64,000 bases of DNA from JBNNGK01 sp050268245 (lineage in GTDB: Bacteria > Pseudomonadota > Gammaproteobacteria > Enterobacterales > Enterobacteriaceae), in the NCBI RefSeq assembly GCF_050268245.1, contig NZ_JBNNGK010000016.1:29765-93764 (forward strand), given 5' to 3'. A program made the translations under genes and the position numbers. The first letter of the stretch is position 1. Each line of letters begins with the position of its first letter. Below are positions 1 through 8,582 of the stretch, piece by piece. Below the pieces are notes generated by a model, which saw nothing but the letters and a program-made list of their open reading frames with translations, had not been told where the DNA came from and searched no databases.

Positions 1-2090
1 TGTTGGTGATCGGCGAAGTTCTTTTCTAACAGGCTGAAGCGTTCGTTAAGCAGCGCAGCGTGCTGTTGCTTCTGCTGCTGTTCGGTTTGCAGATTGGCTA
101 AGGCATCTTTGGCCTGTTGCACCGCTTGTACGGCTAATTCATGTTGAGCAAGCCGTTGCTGGCCTTCACGCTCCTCGCTGTCGCAGCGGTGTAACCAGTC
201 GTTCAGGCGTTCGCTATCCTGTAAACCAAAATCAAGCGCCAGCGGCTCAGCCAATTGTTGCCAGCTTTGCTGATGTGCGGCCAACTGTTGTTCATCTTGG
301 GTGATGGCTTGCTGTTGTCGCTGTTGCTGCTGTTGCAGGTTGTCATACTGTGCACGCAGTTCAACGCCCTGTTTTTGCAAGGCGTCGGTCTGTGTTTTTA
401 GCTGCTCAAGACGCTGTGCTGTTTCAGATGGCGCTATCGCCTGATACTGCTCAACCGCCGGGTGTTGTGTTGCGCCGCACAGCGGGCAAGGCGTGTTAGT
501 TTGCAAGCGGGCGCGTTCGGCCTCTAGGCTAACAATGCGCTGTTCCAACTCGAGCGTTTTTTCAACCTCGGCCTGATGGGCTTTTTGTTGTTTATATTGC
601 TGGCGAACCTGTTCCAGTTGCGGTGCTAGTTGTGCCAACTGTTGTGTACCCGCCTGCAACTCTTGCCGCTGTTGCTCCACCCGTTTGAGCGTTTGTTGTG
701 AGAGCGAAGCAAGCGTAAACAGCTGCTGCCGTGCCGGACGCAGTTCACTGAGCTTTGCTAATCGCAGACGCAGCGCGGCCAACGGCACCTGTGCTTCCAG
801 CGCGTGATGTTGTTGCTGTTGGGTGGTTAACGCCTGGCTAAGTTGCTCAAATTTACGCTGATGTTGTTGCGCCTGCTCTGCCAACTGGCTGCGCTGAGTG
901 TTTAATTGTGCCAGCGTATGCTGGTGCTCTTTACCCTGTTGTTCGGCGCTGCTCAACGCCTGCTTGAGTTCTGTCCGGCTGTGATCTAATTGCGCGATCT
1001 GATTATCGAGCGGCAACACCTGTTCATCGATCAATTGTTGCTGTTGCAGACGGTATTGCGCCTGTTTTTGCTGTTCGGCTCGTGCCTGTTCGAGCGCCTG
1101 TTGTAACGGTGCCAACTGCGCGTTTTGCAACTGATATTGTTGGTTCAGTTGCGTAATCTGTTGTTGCAACGCCTGGTGCTCGCTACGACAACGCTGCCGT
1201 TCGTTAAGCAATGGCCGTAGCTTTTCGGCCGGTTCACTGCGTGCTAACGCTTGCAATTGCGGTTCAGCCTGCGCTTGCTGTTGTTGCACGACGCTCAGCC
1301 GTTGTTGATATTCGTGTTGTTTCTGTTGCGCCTGTTGCCATTGTTGCAGCCAGTTAATGGCTTGCTGGCGCTGTTGCGCCTGCTGGCTGAGATCATTTTC
1401 TTCATGGCTGAGTGCGCTTAGCTGCGCTTCCCGCTGTTGGCGCTGCTCGTCATTTAACAGTTCAATGCCGCTGGCGCGTTGGTGTAACGCATCCAGCTCC
1501 AGTTTGGCTTGCTTATGTTGTTCAAAGACGCGTTCAGATAACTGACCGTAAATTTCGGTGCCGGTCAACTCTTCCAGTAATTCGGCACGATCGTTGGCAG
1601 CGGCGTTGAGAAAGGCGGCAAATTGCCCTTGTGAGAGCATCATCGATTTGGTGAAGCGGCCAAAATCCAAACCGGTGATCGCGGCGATCAGATCCAGTTT
1701 GTCGCGCACTTTATCGGCAATAATCTTGCCGTCGGCTAGCAACGCCAGTTCTACTTTTGGGGCTTGTAAATTGCCGTTGGGATCGTTTTTGGCCCGGCGT
1801 TGGCTCCAGAACGCGCGATAACCGACGCCTTTGACCTCAAATTCGACCTCAGCCAACGACTCGGCGGTGTGGCGCGTCATCAGTTCATTTTGGCTGGGCG
1901 AGACGTGCAAGCGCGGAGTTTGGTGGTACAACGCCAAACAAACGGCGTCGAGCAGCGTCGTTTTTCCTGCCCCGGTCGGGCCGGTAATCGCGAACAGACC
2001 GTTGCTGGCGAACGGCTCTACACCAAAGTTGATTTTCCATTCGCCCTGGAGCGAGTTGAGGTTTTTTAGCCGTAAACTCAGGATCTTCAT
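1..2090 (-). CDS. sbcC: SbcC, ATPase subunit of the SbcCD nuclease (partial, C-terminus outside window)
   Basis: SbcC is the SMC-like ATPase of the SbcCD (Rad50/Mre11-type) complex, which opens and trims DNA hairpins and blocked ends. Translating the minus strand from the ATG at 2090 gives MKILSLRLKNLNSLQGEW, with a Walker A motif GPTGAGKTT about 40 residues in. A long Gln/Leu-rich coiled coil follows. It is interrupted by the zinc hook CPLC (Cys535 and Cys538, bases 477-488). Only about 696 residues are inside the window. The second coiled-coil arm, signature motif and Walker B lie beyond base 1. The start overlaps the sbcD stop in an ATGA arrangement (4 bases), so sbcD and sbcC are translationally coupled. 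Confidence 0.97.
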   Translation of the reverse strand, partial: MKILSLRLKNLNSLQGEWKINFGVEPFASNGLFAITGPTGAGKTTLLDAVCLALYHQTPRLHVSPSQNELMTRHTAESLAEVEFEVKGVGYRAFWSQRRAKNDPNGNLQAPKVELALLADGKIIADKVRDKLDLIAAITGLDFGRFTKSMMLSQGQFAAFLNAAANDRAELLEELTGTEIYGQLSERVFEQHKQAKLELDALHQRASGIELLNDEQRQQREAQLSALSHEENDLSQQAQQRQQAINWLQQWQQAQQKQHEYQQRLSVVQQQQAQAEPQLQALARSEPAEKLRPLLNERQRCRSEHQALQQQITQLNQQYQLQNAQLAPLQQALEQARAEQQKQAQYRLQQQQLIDEQVLPLDNQIAQLDHSRTELKQALSSAEQQGKEHQHTLAQLNTQRSQLAEQAQQHQRKFEQLSQALTTQQQQHHALEAQVPLAALRLRLAKLSELRPARQQLFTLASLSQQTLKRVEQQRQELQAGTQQLAQLAPQLEQVRQQYKQQKAHQAEVEKTLELEQRIVSLEAERARLQTNTPCPLCGATQHPAVEQYQAIAPSETAQRLEQLKTQTDALQKQGVELRAQYDNLQQQQQRQQQAITQDEQQLAAHQQSWQQLAEPLALDFGLQDSERLNDWLHRCDSEEREGQQRLAQHELAVQAVQQAKDALANLQTEQQQKQQHAALLNERFSLLEKNFADHQ

Positions 2091-3316
2091 GCGGAGGGGG
2101 CCTCATCTTGCTGTACGGCGTCCACCGTTTGTTGGAACAGGTGACGTAGCCGTTCGCGGCGCGCTTCAGCCATGTCGCTTTCCAGCGCCAGCCGTCGCTC
2201 AAACACGTCATTAACGCTCAGTTCGTTCAACGTTTCTTTGTCTTGCTGGGCGATAGCCAGGCGGCGTTGTTCTTTGCTACGGCGTAATAACACCACGTCG
2301 ACAGGCAGTTCATCGGTCAGTGCTTGAATGCGTCGTTGGATGTCGCTCAGGTAATCTTGCGTTGCCACCTCAATATCCAGCCACACCGGTCGCTCGCCGG
2401 TATAATCGGCGAACTGCCGCAATTGTTGCTCGATCTGCGCTAAATCCCCTTTGATCAATTGCATCGGCTGGAATATAGGGATTTCAAGCGGCGTCACCTG
2501 CTGCAATATGCCATCAGCGAAGTCCACCATAAACACGCTTTTGGCTTTGCCTACCTCATCAAAACTGAGAGGGATCGGTGAACCGCTGTAACGAATATGT
2601 GTGCTTTTCGCCACCTGCTGCGCACGGTGTATGTGCCCGAGCGCGATGTAATCCGCCGGTGGGAAGGCCTGCGCTGGGAAGGCATCCAGCGTGCCGATGT
2701 AAATATCGCGCACGGAATCTGAGGTGGTGACGCCAACGGTGGTCAGGTGGCCGGTAGCGACAATCGGCAGCGCGCCGCCTAGCGCATCTCGGCGTGCACA
2801 GGCCGCGTGATACAACCGTTGATAATGGGCGGCGATGGCGGTTTGCAACGCGGCCTGTTTTTCCCCGCCGGATTCGCCTGCGCGGCTGGTCAGCAAATCG
2901 CGTGGCCGCAGGAATGGAATCGCGCACAGCACTGCGCCAGGTTGGCCGTTGCGCTGGTTCAGCACGACTAGCTGTTGTTCCGGTTCAGCCTGCACATTGG
3001 CAACGACGGTAGTATTCAGGCAGGAAAGCAATTCGCGTGATTCATTCAGGGTTGCCACGGAGTCGTGGTTACCGCCCAGCACCACCAGTTGGCAGCCGGT
3101 TCGCTGGAGTTGCACCACAAAGCGGTTATATAACTCGCGTGCGTAGCTCGGGGGCGAGCCGGTATCGAACACATCGCCAGCGACAATCAGCGCATCGACC
3201 TGCTGTTGCGCGATTTGTTGAATAAGCCAATCGAGAAAGGCCTGATGCTCGGCGGCGCGGCTTTTGGTAAAAAAGTACTGGCCAAGGTGCCAGTCAGAGG
3301 TATGAATCAGACGCAT
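2087..3316 (-). CDS. sbcD: SbcD, nuclease subunit of SbcCD
   Basis: SbcD is the Mn-dependent Mre11-type phosphodiesterase that works with SbcC as 3'-5' exonuclease and hairpin endonuclease. The 409-residue product has the metal-binding motifs in order: HTSDWHLG at the N-terminus, GDVFDTGSP, GGNHDS, GHLTTVG and GHIHRAQ. An in-frame ATG lies at 3334, but the start at 3316 (MRLIHTSDWH) matches the known N-terminus of the family and has GAAGG a few bases upstream, so it is preferred. The gene ends inside the first codon of sbcC. It is divergent from phoB, as in E. coli. Confidence 0.97.
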   Translation of the reverse strand: MRLIHTSDWHLGQYFFTKSRAAEHQAFLDWLIQQIAQQQVDALIVAGDVFDTGSPPSYARELYNRFVVQLQRTGCQLVVLGGNHDSVATLNESRELLSCLNTTVVANVQAEPEQQLVVLNQRNGQPGAVLCAIPFLRPRDLLTSRAGESGGEKQAALQTAIAAHYQRLYHAACARRDALGGALPIVATGHLTTVGVTTSDSVRDIYIGTLDAFPAQAFPPADYIALGHIHRAQQVAKSTHIRYSGSPIPLSFDEVGKAKSVFMVDFADGILQQVTPLEIPIFQPMQLIKGDLAQIEQQLRQFADYTGERPVWLDIEVATQDYLSDIQRRIQALTDELPVDVVLLRRSKEQRRLAIAQQDKETLNELSVNDVFERRLALESDMAEARRERLRHLFQQTVDAVQQDEAPSA

Positions 3317-3649
3317 ATACCCTTCATCTTTCAAGTGGCAGGTGTATTGGCAGGTGCGTTGGCGGCTGTCATTAAGCCCAACCGGTGACGGAGGCCCTGG
3401 CCTAGTAACGAGCGGCTTGCGAGCTCACCGACGCGTTGTTAACCGCGCCGTCATCGATTCATTGTTCTGTGGATGCCGCCCTGCACCGCGAAATCTATTG
3501 GGGGTAGAGGTTCGCCCAACGATCATAAAATTCCAATGATTATAAAGGTGTTGCTCGCGGCTGTCGTCGGCCATTGATTATGACGGCCAGATGATTATTC
3601 TGTGAACAGGAAACTATTTGCCTGCAACATGAGTGGCGGTTGGGCTATT

Positions 3650-3682
3650 TTTTCATAAATCTGTCATAAAACTGACGCATAA
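3650..3682 (+). promoter_or_regulatory. Pho box (PhoB-P binding site) of the phoB promoter
   Basis: Three consecutive 11-base units can be read: TTTTCATAAAT, CTGTCATAAAA and CTGACGCATAA. The last two are the classical Pho-box direct repeat (CTGTCAT plus an AT-rich spacer). The arrangement closely resembles the E. coli phoB promoter, where phosphorylated PhoB binds and replaces the -35 element. CATAAT at 3679-3684 can serve as -10. This implies autoactivation of phoBR, and probably of the gene behind it, under phosphate starvation. Confidence 0.88.
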
Positions 3683-3709
3683 TGACATCCGCAATCAAAT
3701 CGTGATCGC

Positions 3710-3816
3710 TATACCCAAAATCATTCAGATGGCATCGCAGCGGCAATGCCGTGGTTAGCCCTCCACGGGGCGCGCAACGGCGGCCAAAAACGAGGCGGTC
3801 AGAAATATGACGGGTA
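3710..3816. repeat. Intergenic repeat-like element in the phoB leader
   Basis: The segment begins TATACCCAAAATCATTC and ends ATGACGGGTA, giving inverted ends (TACCC/GGGTA). It has a GC-rich middle. From memory these ends resemble a dispersed intergenic palindromic repeat common in Yersinia, Serratia and Photorhabdus. It lies between the Pho box and the phoB start codon, so it would be transcribed as part of the phoB 5' untranslated region. Family membership is inference; only one clear copy is seen in this window. Confidence 0.45.
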
Positions 3817-3837
3817 AACACATTGACAGGATTGACG

Positions 3838-4527
3838 ATGACTAGACGCATATTGGTGGTGGAAGACGAAGCGCCGATTCGTGAGATGGTGTGTTTTGTG
3901 TTGGAACAAAATGGTTACCAACCGTTGGAAGCCGAAGATTACGACAGCGCTGTGACGCGCTTGTCTGAGCCGTTTCCTGATTTGGTGTTACTCGACTGGA
4001 TGTTGCCCGGTGGTTCCGGCATTCAATTCATCAAACACATGAAGCGTGAGGCGCTCACCCGTGATATTCCGGTGATGATGCTGACGGCACGCGGCGAAGA
4101 AGAAGATCGGGTACGTGGTTTGGAAGTGGGTGCGGATGACTACATTACGAAACCGTTCTCACCGAAAGAGTTGGTGGCACGTATTAAAGCCGTCATGCGC
4201 CGCATTTCACCGATGGCGGTGGAAGACGTGATTGAAATGCAAGGCCTGAGTTTGGATCCTTCCTCGCATCGGGTCATGGCCAATGAACAAGCGCTGGATA
4301 TGGGGCCGACCGAGTTTAAACTGTTGCATTTCTTTATGACCCATCCAGAACGTGTCTATAGCCGCGAACAGTTGCTTAATCACGTTTGGGGCACTAACGT
4401 TTATGTGGAAGACCGTACCGTTGACGTGCACATCCGCCGTTTGCGCAAGGCGCTGGAGAGCAGTGGCCATGACAAGATGGTTCAAACCGTTCGGGGCACC
4501 GGTTACCGGTTCTCAACGCGCTACTAA
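3838..4527 (+). CDS. phoB: PhoB, phosphate regulon response regulator
   Basis: PhoB activates the phosphate-starvation regulon after phosphorylation by PhoR. The 229-residue protein has a receiver domain with acidic pocket ED at 10-11, phosphoacceptor Asp53 (LLDWMLPGGSG) and Lys105 (YITKPFSP). An OmpR-type winged helix follows, ending VRGTGYRFSTRY. It is almost identical to the E. coli protein. An in-frame ATG at 3823 exists, but 3838 (MTRRILVVEDE) fits the family and has AGGA at a suitable distance. phoR follows after 24 bases and the Pho box precedes the gene. Confidence 0.98.
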   Translation: MTRRILVVEDEAPIREMVCFVLEQNGYQPLEAEDYDSAVTRLSEPFPDLVLLDWMLPGGSGIQFIKHMKREALTRDIPVMMLTARGEEEDRVRGLEVGADDYITKPFSPKELVARIKAVMRRISPMAVEDVIEMQGLSLDPSSHRVMANEQALDMGPTEFKLLHFFMTHPERVYSREQLLNHVWGTNVYVEDRTVDVHIRRLRKALESSGHDKMVQTVRGTGYRFSTRY

Positions 4528-4551
4528 ACGCGCAGCGCTGGAGAACTTACC

Positions 4552-5868
4552 GTGTTAGAACGTCTTTCCTGGAAGAGGCTGGCTCTCGAGCTGGCTCTTT
4601 TTTGTTTGCCTGCGTTATTGCTGGGGCTGATTGTCGGTTATCTCCCTTGGCTGCTGTTAGCGGCGGTGTTGGCGGCGCTGGTGTGGAATTTTTACAATCA
4701 ACTTAAACTCTCCCATTGGCTGTGGGTTGACCGCAGCATGACCCCTCCGCCCGGCCGTTGGAGCTGGGAACCGCTATTCTATGGGCTTTATCAGATGCAG
4801 CAGCGCAACCGGCGGCGGCGGCGCGAGTTGGCTTTGCTGATCAAACGTTTTCGCAGCGGCGCAGAATCGCTGCCTGACGCCGTGGTGATGACCACGGAAG
4901 ACGGTAATATCTTCTGGTGTAACGGGTTGGCGCAGCATTTACTGGGTTTTCGCTGGCCGGAAGATAACGGCCAGCACATTCTGAACCTGCTGCGTTATCC
5001 TGAGTTCAGCAATTATCTGCAACAGCAGGCGTTTTCGCACCCGCTGACGCTGCAATTAAACAACGACCATTTCGTCGAATTTCGCGTCATGCCCTATTCG
5101 GAGGGGCAATTGTTGATGGTAGCGCGTGATGTCACCCAAATGCGGCAATTGGAGGGCGCGCGGCGTAACTTCTTCGCGAATGTCAGCCATGAATTGCGTA
5201 CGCCGTTGACGGTGCTGCAAGGCTACTTGGAAATGATGAATGACGAAGAATTAGACGGCTCACTGCGGGGCAAAGCGCTGAACACGATGCAGGAGCAGAC
5301 CAAACGTATGGACGGGTTGGTGAAACAGCTTCTGACGCTGTCACGTATCGAAGCCGCACCGATTATTGATATGAATGAAAAGGTGGATGTGCCGCTGATG
5401 CTGCGGGTATTGCAGCGCGAAGCGCAATCGCTGAGCGGCGGCCAGCATGAGATTAGCTTTCGCGTTAATGAGGCGCTGAAGGTATTTGGTAATGACGATC
5501 AGCTACGCAGCGCGGTGTCCAACCTGGTGTATAACGCGGTCAACCACACGCCAGCGGGGACGCATATCGAAGTGAGCTGGCAAAAAACGCCATTTGGTGC
5601 GCAGTTTCAGGTGAGCGATGACGGGCCGGGCATTACCGCTGAGCATATACCGCGCTTAACCGAACGCTTTTATCGCGTCGATAAGGCGCGTTCACGCCAG
5701 ACGGGGGGCAGCGGATTGGGGTTGGCGATCGTTAAACATGCGCTTAGCCACCACGATACTCGGTTGGAGGTGCTGAGCGAGCCGGGCATCGGCACTCGCT
5801 TCATCTTTACCTTACCTAACCGCTTGATTGTTCCTGAAGCTTTATCAGAGAATGCGCTGAAAAACTAA
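4552..5868 (+). CDS. phoR: PhoR, phosphate regulon sensor histidine kinase
   Basis: PhoR is the membrane kinase/phosphatase that controls PhoB in response to PstSCAB-PhoU status. The 438-residue product starts with GTG. It has two hydrophobic N-terminal segments (about 10-30 and 32-47), an Arg-rich stretch near 86-91, a PAS domain (about 100-200), and a HisKA motif NVSHELRTPLT with His213. The ATPase domain shows the N box (SNLVYNAVNHTP), DDGPGI and GGSGLGLAIV. There is no large periplasmic loop, which is normal for PhoR. It is cotranscribed with phoB, and the next gene starts 16 bases after its stop. Confidence 0.98.
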   Translation: MLERLSWKRLALELALFCLPALLLGLIVGYLPWLLLAAVLAALVWNFYNQLKLSHWLWVDRSMTPPPGRWSWEPLFYGLYQMQQRNRRRRRELALLIKRFRSGAESLPDAVVMTTEDGNIFWCNGLAQHLLGFRWPEDNGQHILNLLRYPEFSNYLQQQAFSHPLTLQLNNDHFVEFRVMPYSEGQLLMVARDVTQMRQLEGARRNFFANVSHELRTPLTVLQGYLEMMNDEELDGSLRGKALNTMQEQTKRMDGLVKQLLTLSRIEAAPIIDMNEKVDVPLMLRVLQREAQSLSGGQHEISFRVNEALKVFGNDDQLRSAVSNLVYNAVNHTPAGTHIEVSWQKTPFGAQFQVSDDGPGITAEHIPRLTERFYRVDKARSRQTGGSGLGLAIVKHALSHHDTRLEVLSEPGIGTRFIFTLPNRLIVPEALSENALKN

Positions 5869-5884
5869 CGCGTGAGGCGATGGG

Positions 5885-6820
5885 ATGCGATGGATTCAAG
5901 GATTGTGGCTTTGCCTGGCGCTGTTATGCAGCCGTGGTGCGCTCGCGCAATCTGACGGCATGTTGGCGGGCAATCTATCCAGCGTGGGTTCCGATACCTT
6001 GGCCAATTTAATGGCCCTGTGGGCGCAGGATTTTAGCCAGCATTACCCCAATATTAACCTGCAAATTCAGGCGGCGGGTTCATCGACTGCGCCGACCGCA
6101 TTGGCCGCCGGTGCGGCACAGTTGGGGCCGATGAGCAGACCGATGAAGGCCGCCGAACTGGCGGCGTTTGAGCATCGCTATGGCTATGCACCGCTGGCGG
6201 TGCCCGTTGCCGTAGATGCGTTGGTGGTGCTGGTGCATCAGGATAATCCACTGCGCGGTCTTAACTTGCATCAACTCGATCAACTCTTCTCCGCTACGCG
6301 CCGTTGCGCACAAGCCGCACCGTTACAACGTTGGGGGCAGCTTGGCCTGAACGGCGGGTGGACGCAGCGTAGCATACAGCGTTTTGGCCGCAATTCGGCC
6401 TCCGGCACTTACGGCTATTTCAAGCTGCGTGCCCTGTGTGGGGGGGATTTCATGGCGCAAGTGAATGAGCTTCCCGGCTCGGCTTCCGTTGTACAGGCGG
6501 TGGCAGGTTCACTGAATAGCGTGGGCTACGCCAGTATTGGTTTCCGCGCCAGTGGCGTTCGTCTGATACCGCTGGCAGAAAAGGGCGAGGAATATATCGC
6601 ACCGACCGAAAGCAATGTGCGCAATGGCCGCTATCCTTTGGCGCGTTATCTCTATATCTACGTGAATAAAGCGCCAAATCGGCCGCTTGAACCGTTGACG
6701 GCCGCTTTCCTCGATCGGGTTTTGTCAGAGCAAGGACAAAATCTGGTCAATCATGACGGCTATTTGCCCCTGCCGCAGGCGATGGTGCATAAAACGCGCC
6801 AGGTCTTGGGATTGAACTGA
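5885..6820 (+). CDS. PstS-family periplasmic phosphate-binding protein (orphan)
   Basis: The 311-residue product has a signal peptide (RWIQGLWLCLALLC... cleaved after ALA at about residue 21), followed by a type-2 periplasmic binding protein of the phosphate family. Visible ligand-loop motifs are AGSSTAP, MSRPM and NSASGTYGYF; the SGT is the typical phosphate-contacting loop. Two cysteines (in RRCAQ and RALCGG) could form a disulfide. The ATG has GAGG seven bases upstream and lies 16 bases after phoR, so it belongs to the Pho-box operon. No pstC, pstA or pstB follows. It may supply phosphate to a transporter encoded elsewhere or act as an accessory sensor; that role is inference. Confidence 0.85.
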   Translation: MRWIQGLWLCLALLCSRGALAQSDGMLAGNLSSVGSDTLANLMALWAQDFSQHYPNINLQIQAAGSSTAPTALAAGAAQLGPMSRPMKAAELAAFEHRYGYAPLAVPVAVDALVVLVHQDNPLRGLNLHQLDQLFSATRRCAQAAPLQRWGQLGLNGGWTQRSIQRFGRNSASGTYGYFKLRALCGGDFMAQVNELPGSASVVQAVAGSLNSVGYASIGFRASGVRLIPLAEKGEEYIAPTESNVRNGRYPLARYLYIYVNKAPNRPLEPLTAAFLDRVLSEQGQNLVNHDGYLPLPQAMVHKTRQVLGLN

Positions 6821-6918
6821 TCCTTCAGGTGGCGTAATTGGCACCATGATGAGTTTTATTCAACACCCGTGAAAATTTCTCCGTTGCTGTCGAGCAGACC
6901 GCATGACAGGATAATTTT

Positions 6919-6950
6919 AGAGCTTTGGATGTCTGGATGTCTAGTTGTAA
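6919..6950 (+). promoter_or_regulatory. Tandem MetJ boxes (methionine operator)
   Basis: Four contiguous 8-base units can be compared with the met box AGACGTCT: AGAGCTTT (5/8), GGATGTCT (6/8), GGATGTCT (6/8) and AGTTGTAA (4/8). The two central units at 6927-6942 are perfect direct repeats of each other. Tandem imperfect 8-mers are the hallmark of MetJ operators. They lie 77-108 bases before the MetE-like gene, in keeping with repression by MetJ-SAM. Confidence 0.65.
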
Positions 6951-7026
6951 CCCAGCGTAATCATTCAACTTTTAAATTATTAAAGCAGAAGTGATACACC
7001 GTCTGCTTGTCACCGGAGTCAAAACT

Positions 7027-8136
7027 ATGTGCACTTGCCATCACGCTTTTCGCGCCGACGTTGTTGGTAGCCTGTTACGCCCTGAGCCGCTGAAAACCGC
7101 CCGCCAGCAGTTTCAGCGTGGCGAAATCGATACGCCTCAACTGCGTGCAATAGAAGATGAACAAATCCGTTTAGCCGTTGAAAAACAGCAGGCGCTTGGC
7201 CTAGCGGTTGTCACCGATGGTGAATTGTGCCGCGCGTGGTGGCACTTTGATTTCTTCGAAGGACTGAACGGTGTTGAAGGCTATGAGGCCGAACAGGGCA
7301 TCCAGTTCAACGGGATACAAACGAAAGCGCGGAGCATCAATGTTGTCGGCAAGCTGGGCTTTAATCCGCAGCACCCGATGTTGGCAGACTTCCGATTTTT
7401 GTGTTCGATCGCCGATGACGCGTTGCCGAAAATGACCATTCCAAGCCCCAGCGTGCTGCATTTTCGGGGTGGGCGTAAAGCGATCGACAGCCAGGTTTAT
7501 CCGCAGTTAGACAGTTATTTTGACGATTTGGCGCAAACCTATCGCGATGCGATCGCCGCATTTTATCAGGCCGGCTGCCGCTATTTACAATTGGATGACA
7601 CGGTCTGGGCTTATTTATGTTCCGATGAGCAACGCCGTCTGATTCGCGAGCGTGGTGATGATCCCGATCGTCTGGCACAGATTTACGCCGATGTATTAAA
7701 TGCTGCTATTGCCGGGAAACCGGATGATTTGACCATCGGTTTGCACGTTTGTCGCGGCAATTTCCGCTCCACCTGGATCTCGGAAGGTGGCTATGAACCG
7801 GTGGCAGAAATTTTGTTCGGTCAGGTGAATATCGATGCCTTCTTCCTCGAATACGATAATGCGCGTTCGGGTGGTTTCGAGCCATTGCGCTTTATCAAAC
7901 CGGGTAAACAGCAGGTGGTGTTGGGATTGATCACCACCAAGAATGGTGAGTTAGAAAACCCCGAACAGGTGAAACAGCGGTTGGAAGAAGCAGCGCAATT
8001 TGTCGATCGTCGGCAATTATGTTTGAGCACCCAATGTGGTTTTGCATCGACGGAAGAGGGCAACAGCCTAAGTGAGCAACAGCAATGGGAGAAGTTACGC
8101 AGCGTAGTGAATATTGCTGAACAGGTTTGGTCGTGA
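7027..8136 (+). CDS. MetE-like cobalamin-independent methionine synthase family protein (YxjG/YxjH type)
   Basis: The 369-residue protein resembles the C-terminal catalytic half of MetE, as in the short YxjG/YxjH group. These transfer a methyl group to homocysteine or a related thiol using zinc. The four zinc ligands of MetE can be placed: His240 and Cys242 (GLHVCRGN), Glu275 (FFLEYD) and Cys337 (LSTQCGF). The N-terminal folate-binding half of full MetE (~750 residues) is absent. The ATG at 7027 has GGAG eight bases upstream and is chosen over an upstream in-frame start at 6991. The MetJ-like boxes in front support a role in methionine supply. The methyl donor cannot be told from sequence. 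Confidence 0.85.
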   Translation: MCTCHHAFRADVVGSLLRPEPLKTARQQFQRGEIDTPQLRAIEDEQIRLAVEKQQALGLAVVTDGELCRAWWHFDFFEGLNGVEGYEAEQGIQFNGIQTKARSINVVGKLGFNPQHPMLADFRFLCSIADDALPKMTIPSPSVLHFRGGRKAIDSQVYPQLDSYFDDLAQTYRDAIAAFYQAGCRYLQLDDTVWAYLCSDEQRRLIRERGDDPDRLAQIYADVLNAAIAGKPDDLTIGLHVCRGNFRSTWISEGGYEPVAEILFGQVNIDAFFLEYDNARSGGFEPLRFIKPGKQQVVLGLITTKNGELENPEQVKQRLEEAAQFVDRRQLCLSTQCGFASTEEGNSLSEQQQWEKLRSVVNIAEQVWS

Positions 8137-8582
8137 GCGGAAGCAGCGGCGTTTCCGCGCGGTAATTTGACGAATCATGGCGTTTTCGCGCGGTGATTAA
8201 CGCTTTGTTTCACGTTTCGTGAGTTGATTGTTTAAAAATAATACAAATCATGTAGGGTATATTTCCTAATGACCAATATGATCGACTGGTGACGAAAGTT
8301 TATCTGGTCGATCACTCTGCTTTTTATCGTGCGCCTTGCCTTTCAACGCTATAAACGATTTACTTACACCCCGTTGTCGGACTAATCCTCCATTTTATAA
8401 CTTCTAAAACTTTGCCCATCATCAAGCGTGGTTACTTTCCGCATTAAGGTCGAAACGCCGGATTGGTGCGTTTTTTATTCTTATAGCGCTTGCGATGAAT
8501 GGCTAGCCGACAACCCGGTGGAGCGATGTGCTCCATGCTAACAGACCTTTTTTTTTCATTTGAACAGGCAACACGACATCGT
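8137..8582. other. Intergenic region before brnQ with a short direct repeat
   Basis: This 446-base region has no supported gene. Near its start a 20-base unit (GGCGTTTCCGCGCGGTAATT, 8148-8167) recurs with two changes at 8179-8198. A small hairpin TGATCGAC (8279-8286) / GTCGATCA (8307-8314) follows. The rest is a long AT-rich leader to brnQ in which I do not see a confident promoter or riboswitch. Confidence 0.6.

Larger units (their letters stand above)
3317..3837. other. sbcD-phoB divergent intergenic region
   Basis: This 521-base stretch has no convincing gene. From about 3335 to 3640 I see nothing that can be named. The Pho box lies at 3650-3682. A repeat-like segment with TATACCC and GGGTA ends occupies roughly 3710-3816. 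The phoB ribosome binding site AGGA lies just before 3838. Confidence 0.7.

Noticed and set aside
1357..2214. Several short open frames on the plus strand across sbcC and the start of sbcD
   Set aside because: They lie antisense to a clear SbcC/SbcD coding region and have no ribosome binding site or recognisable domain.
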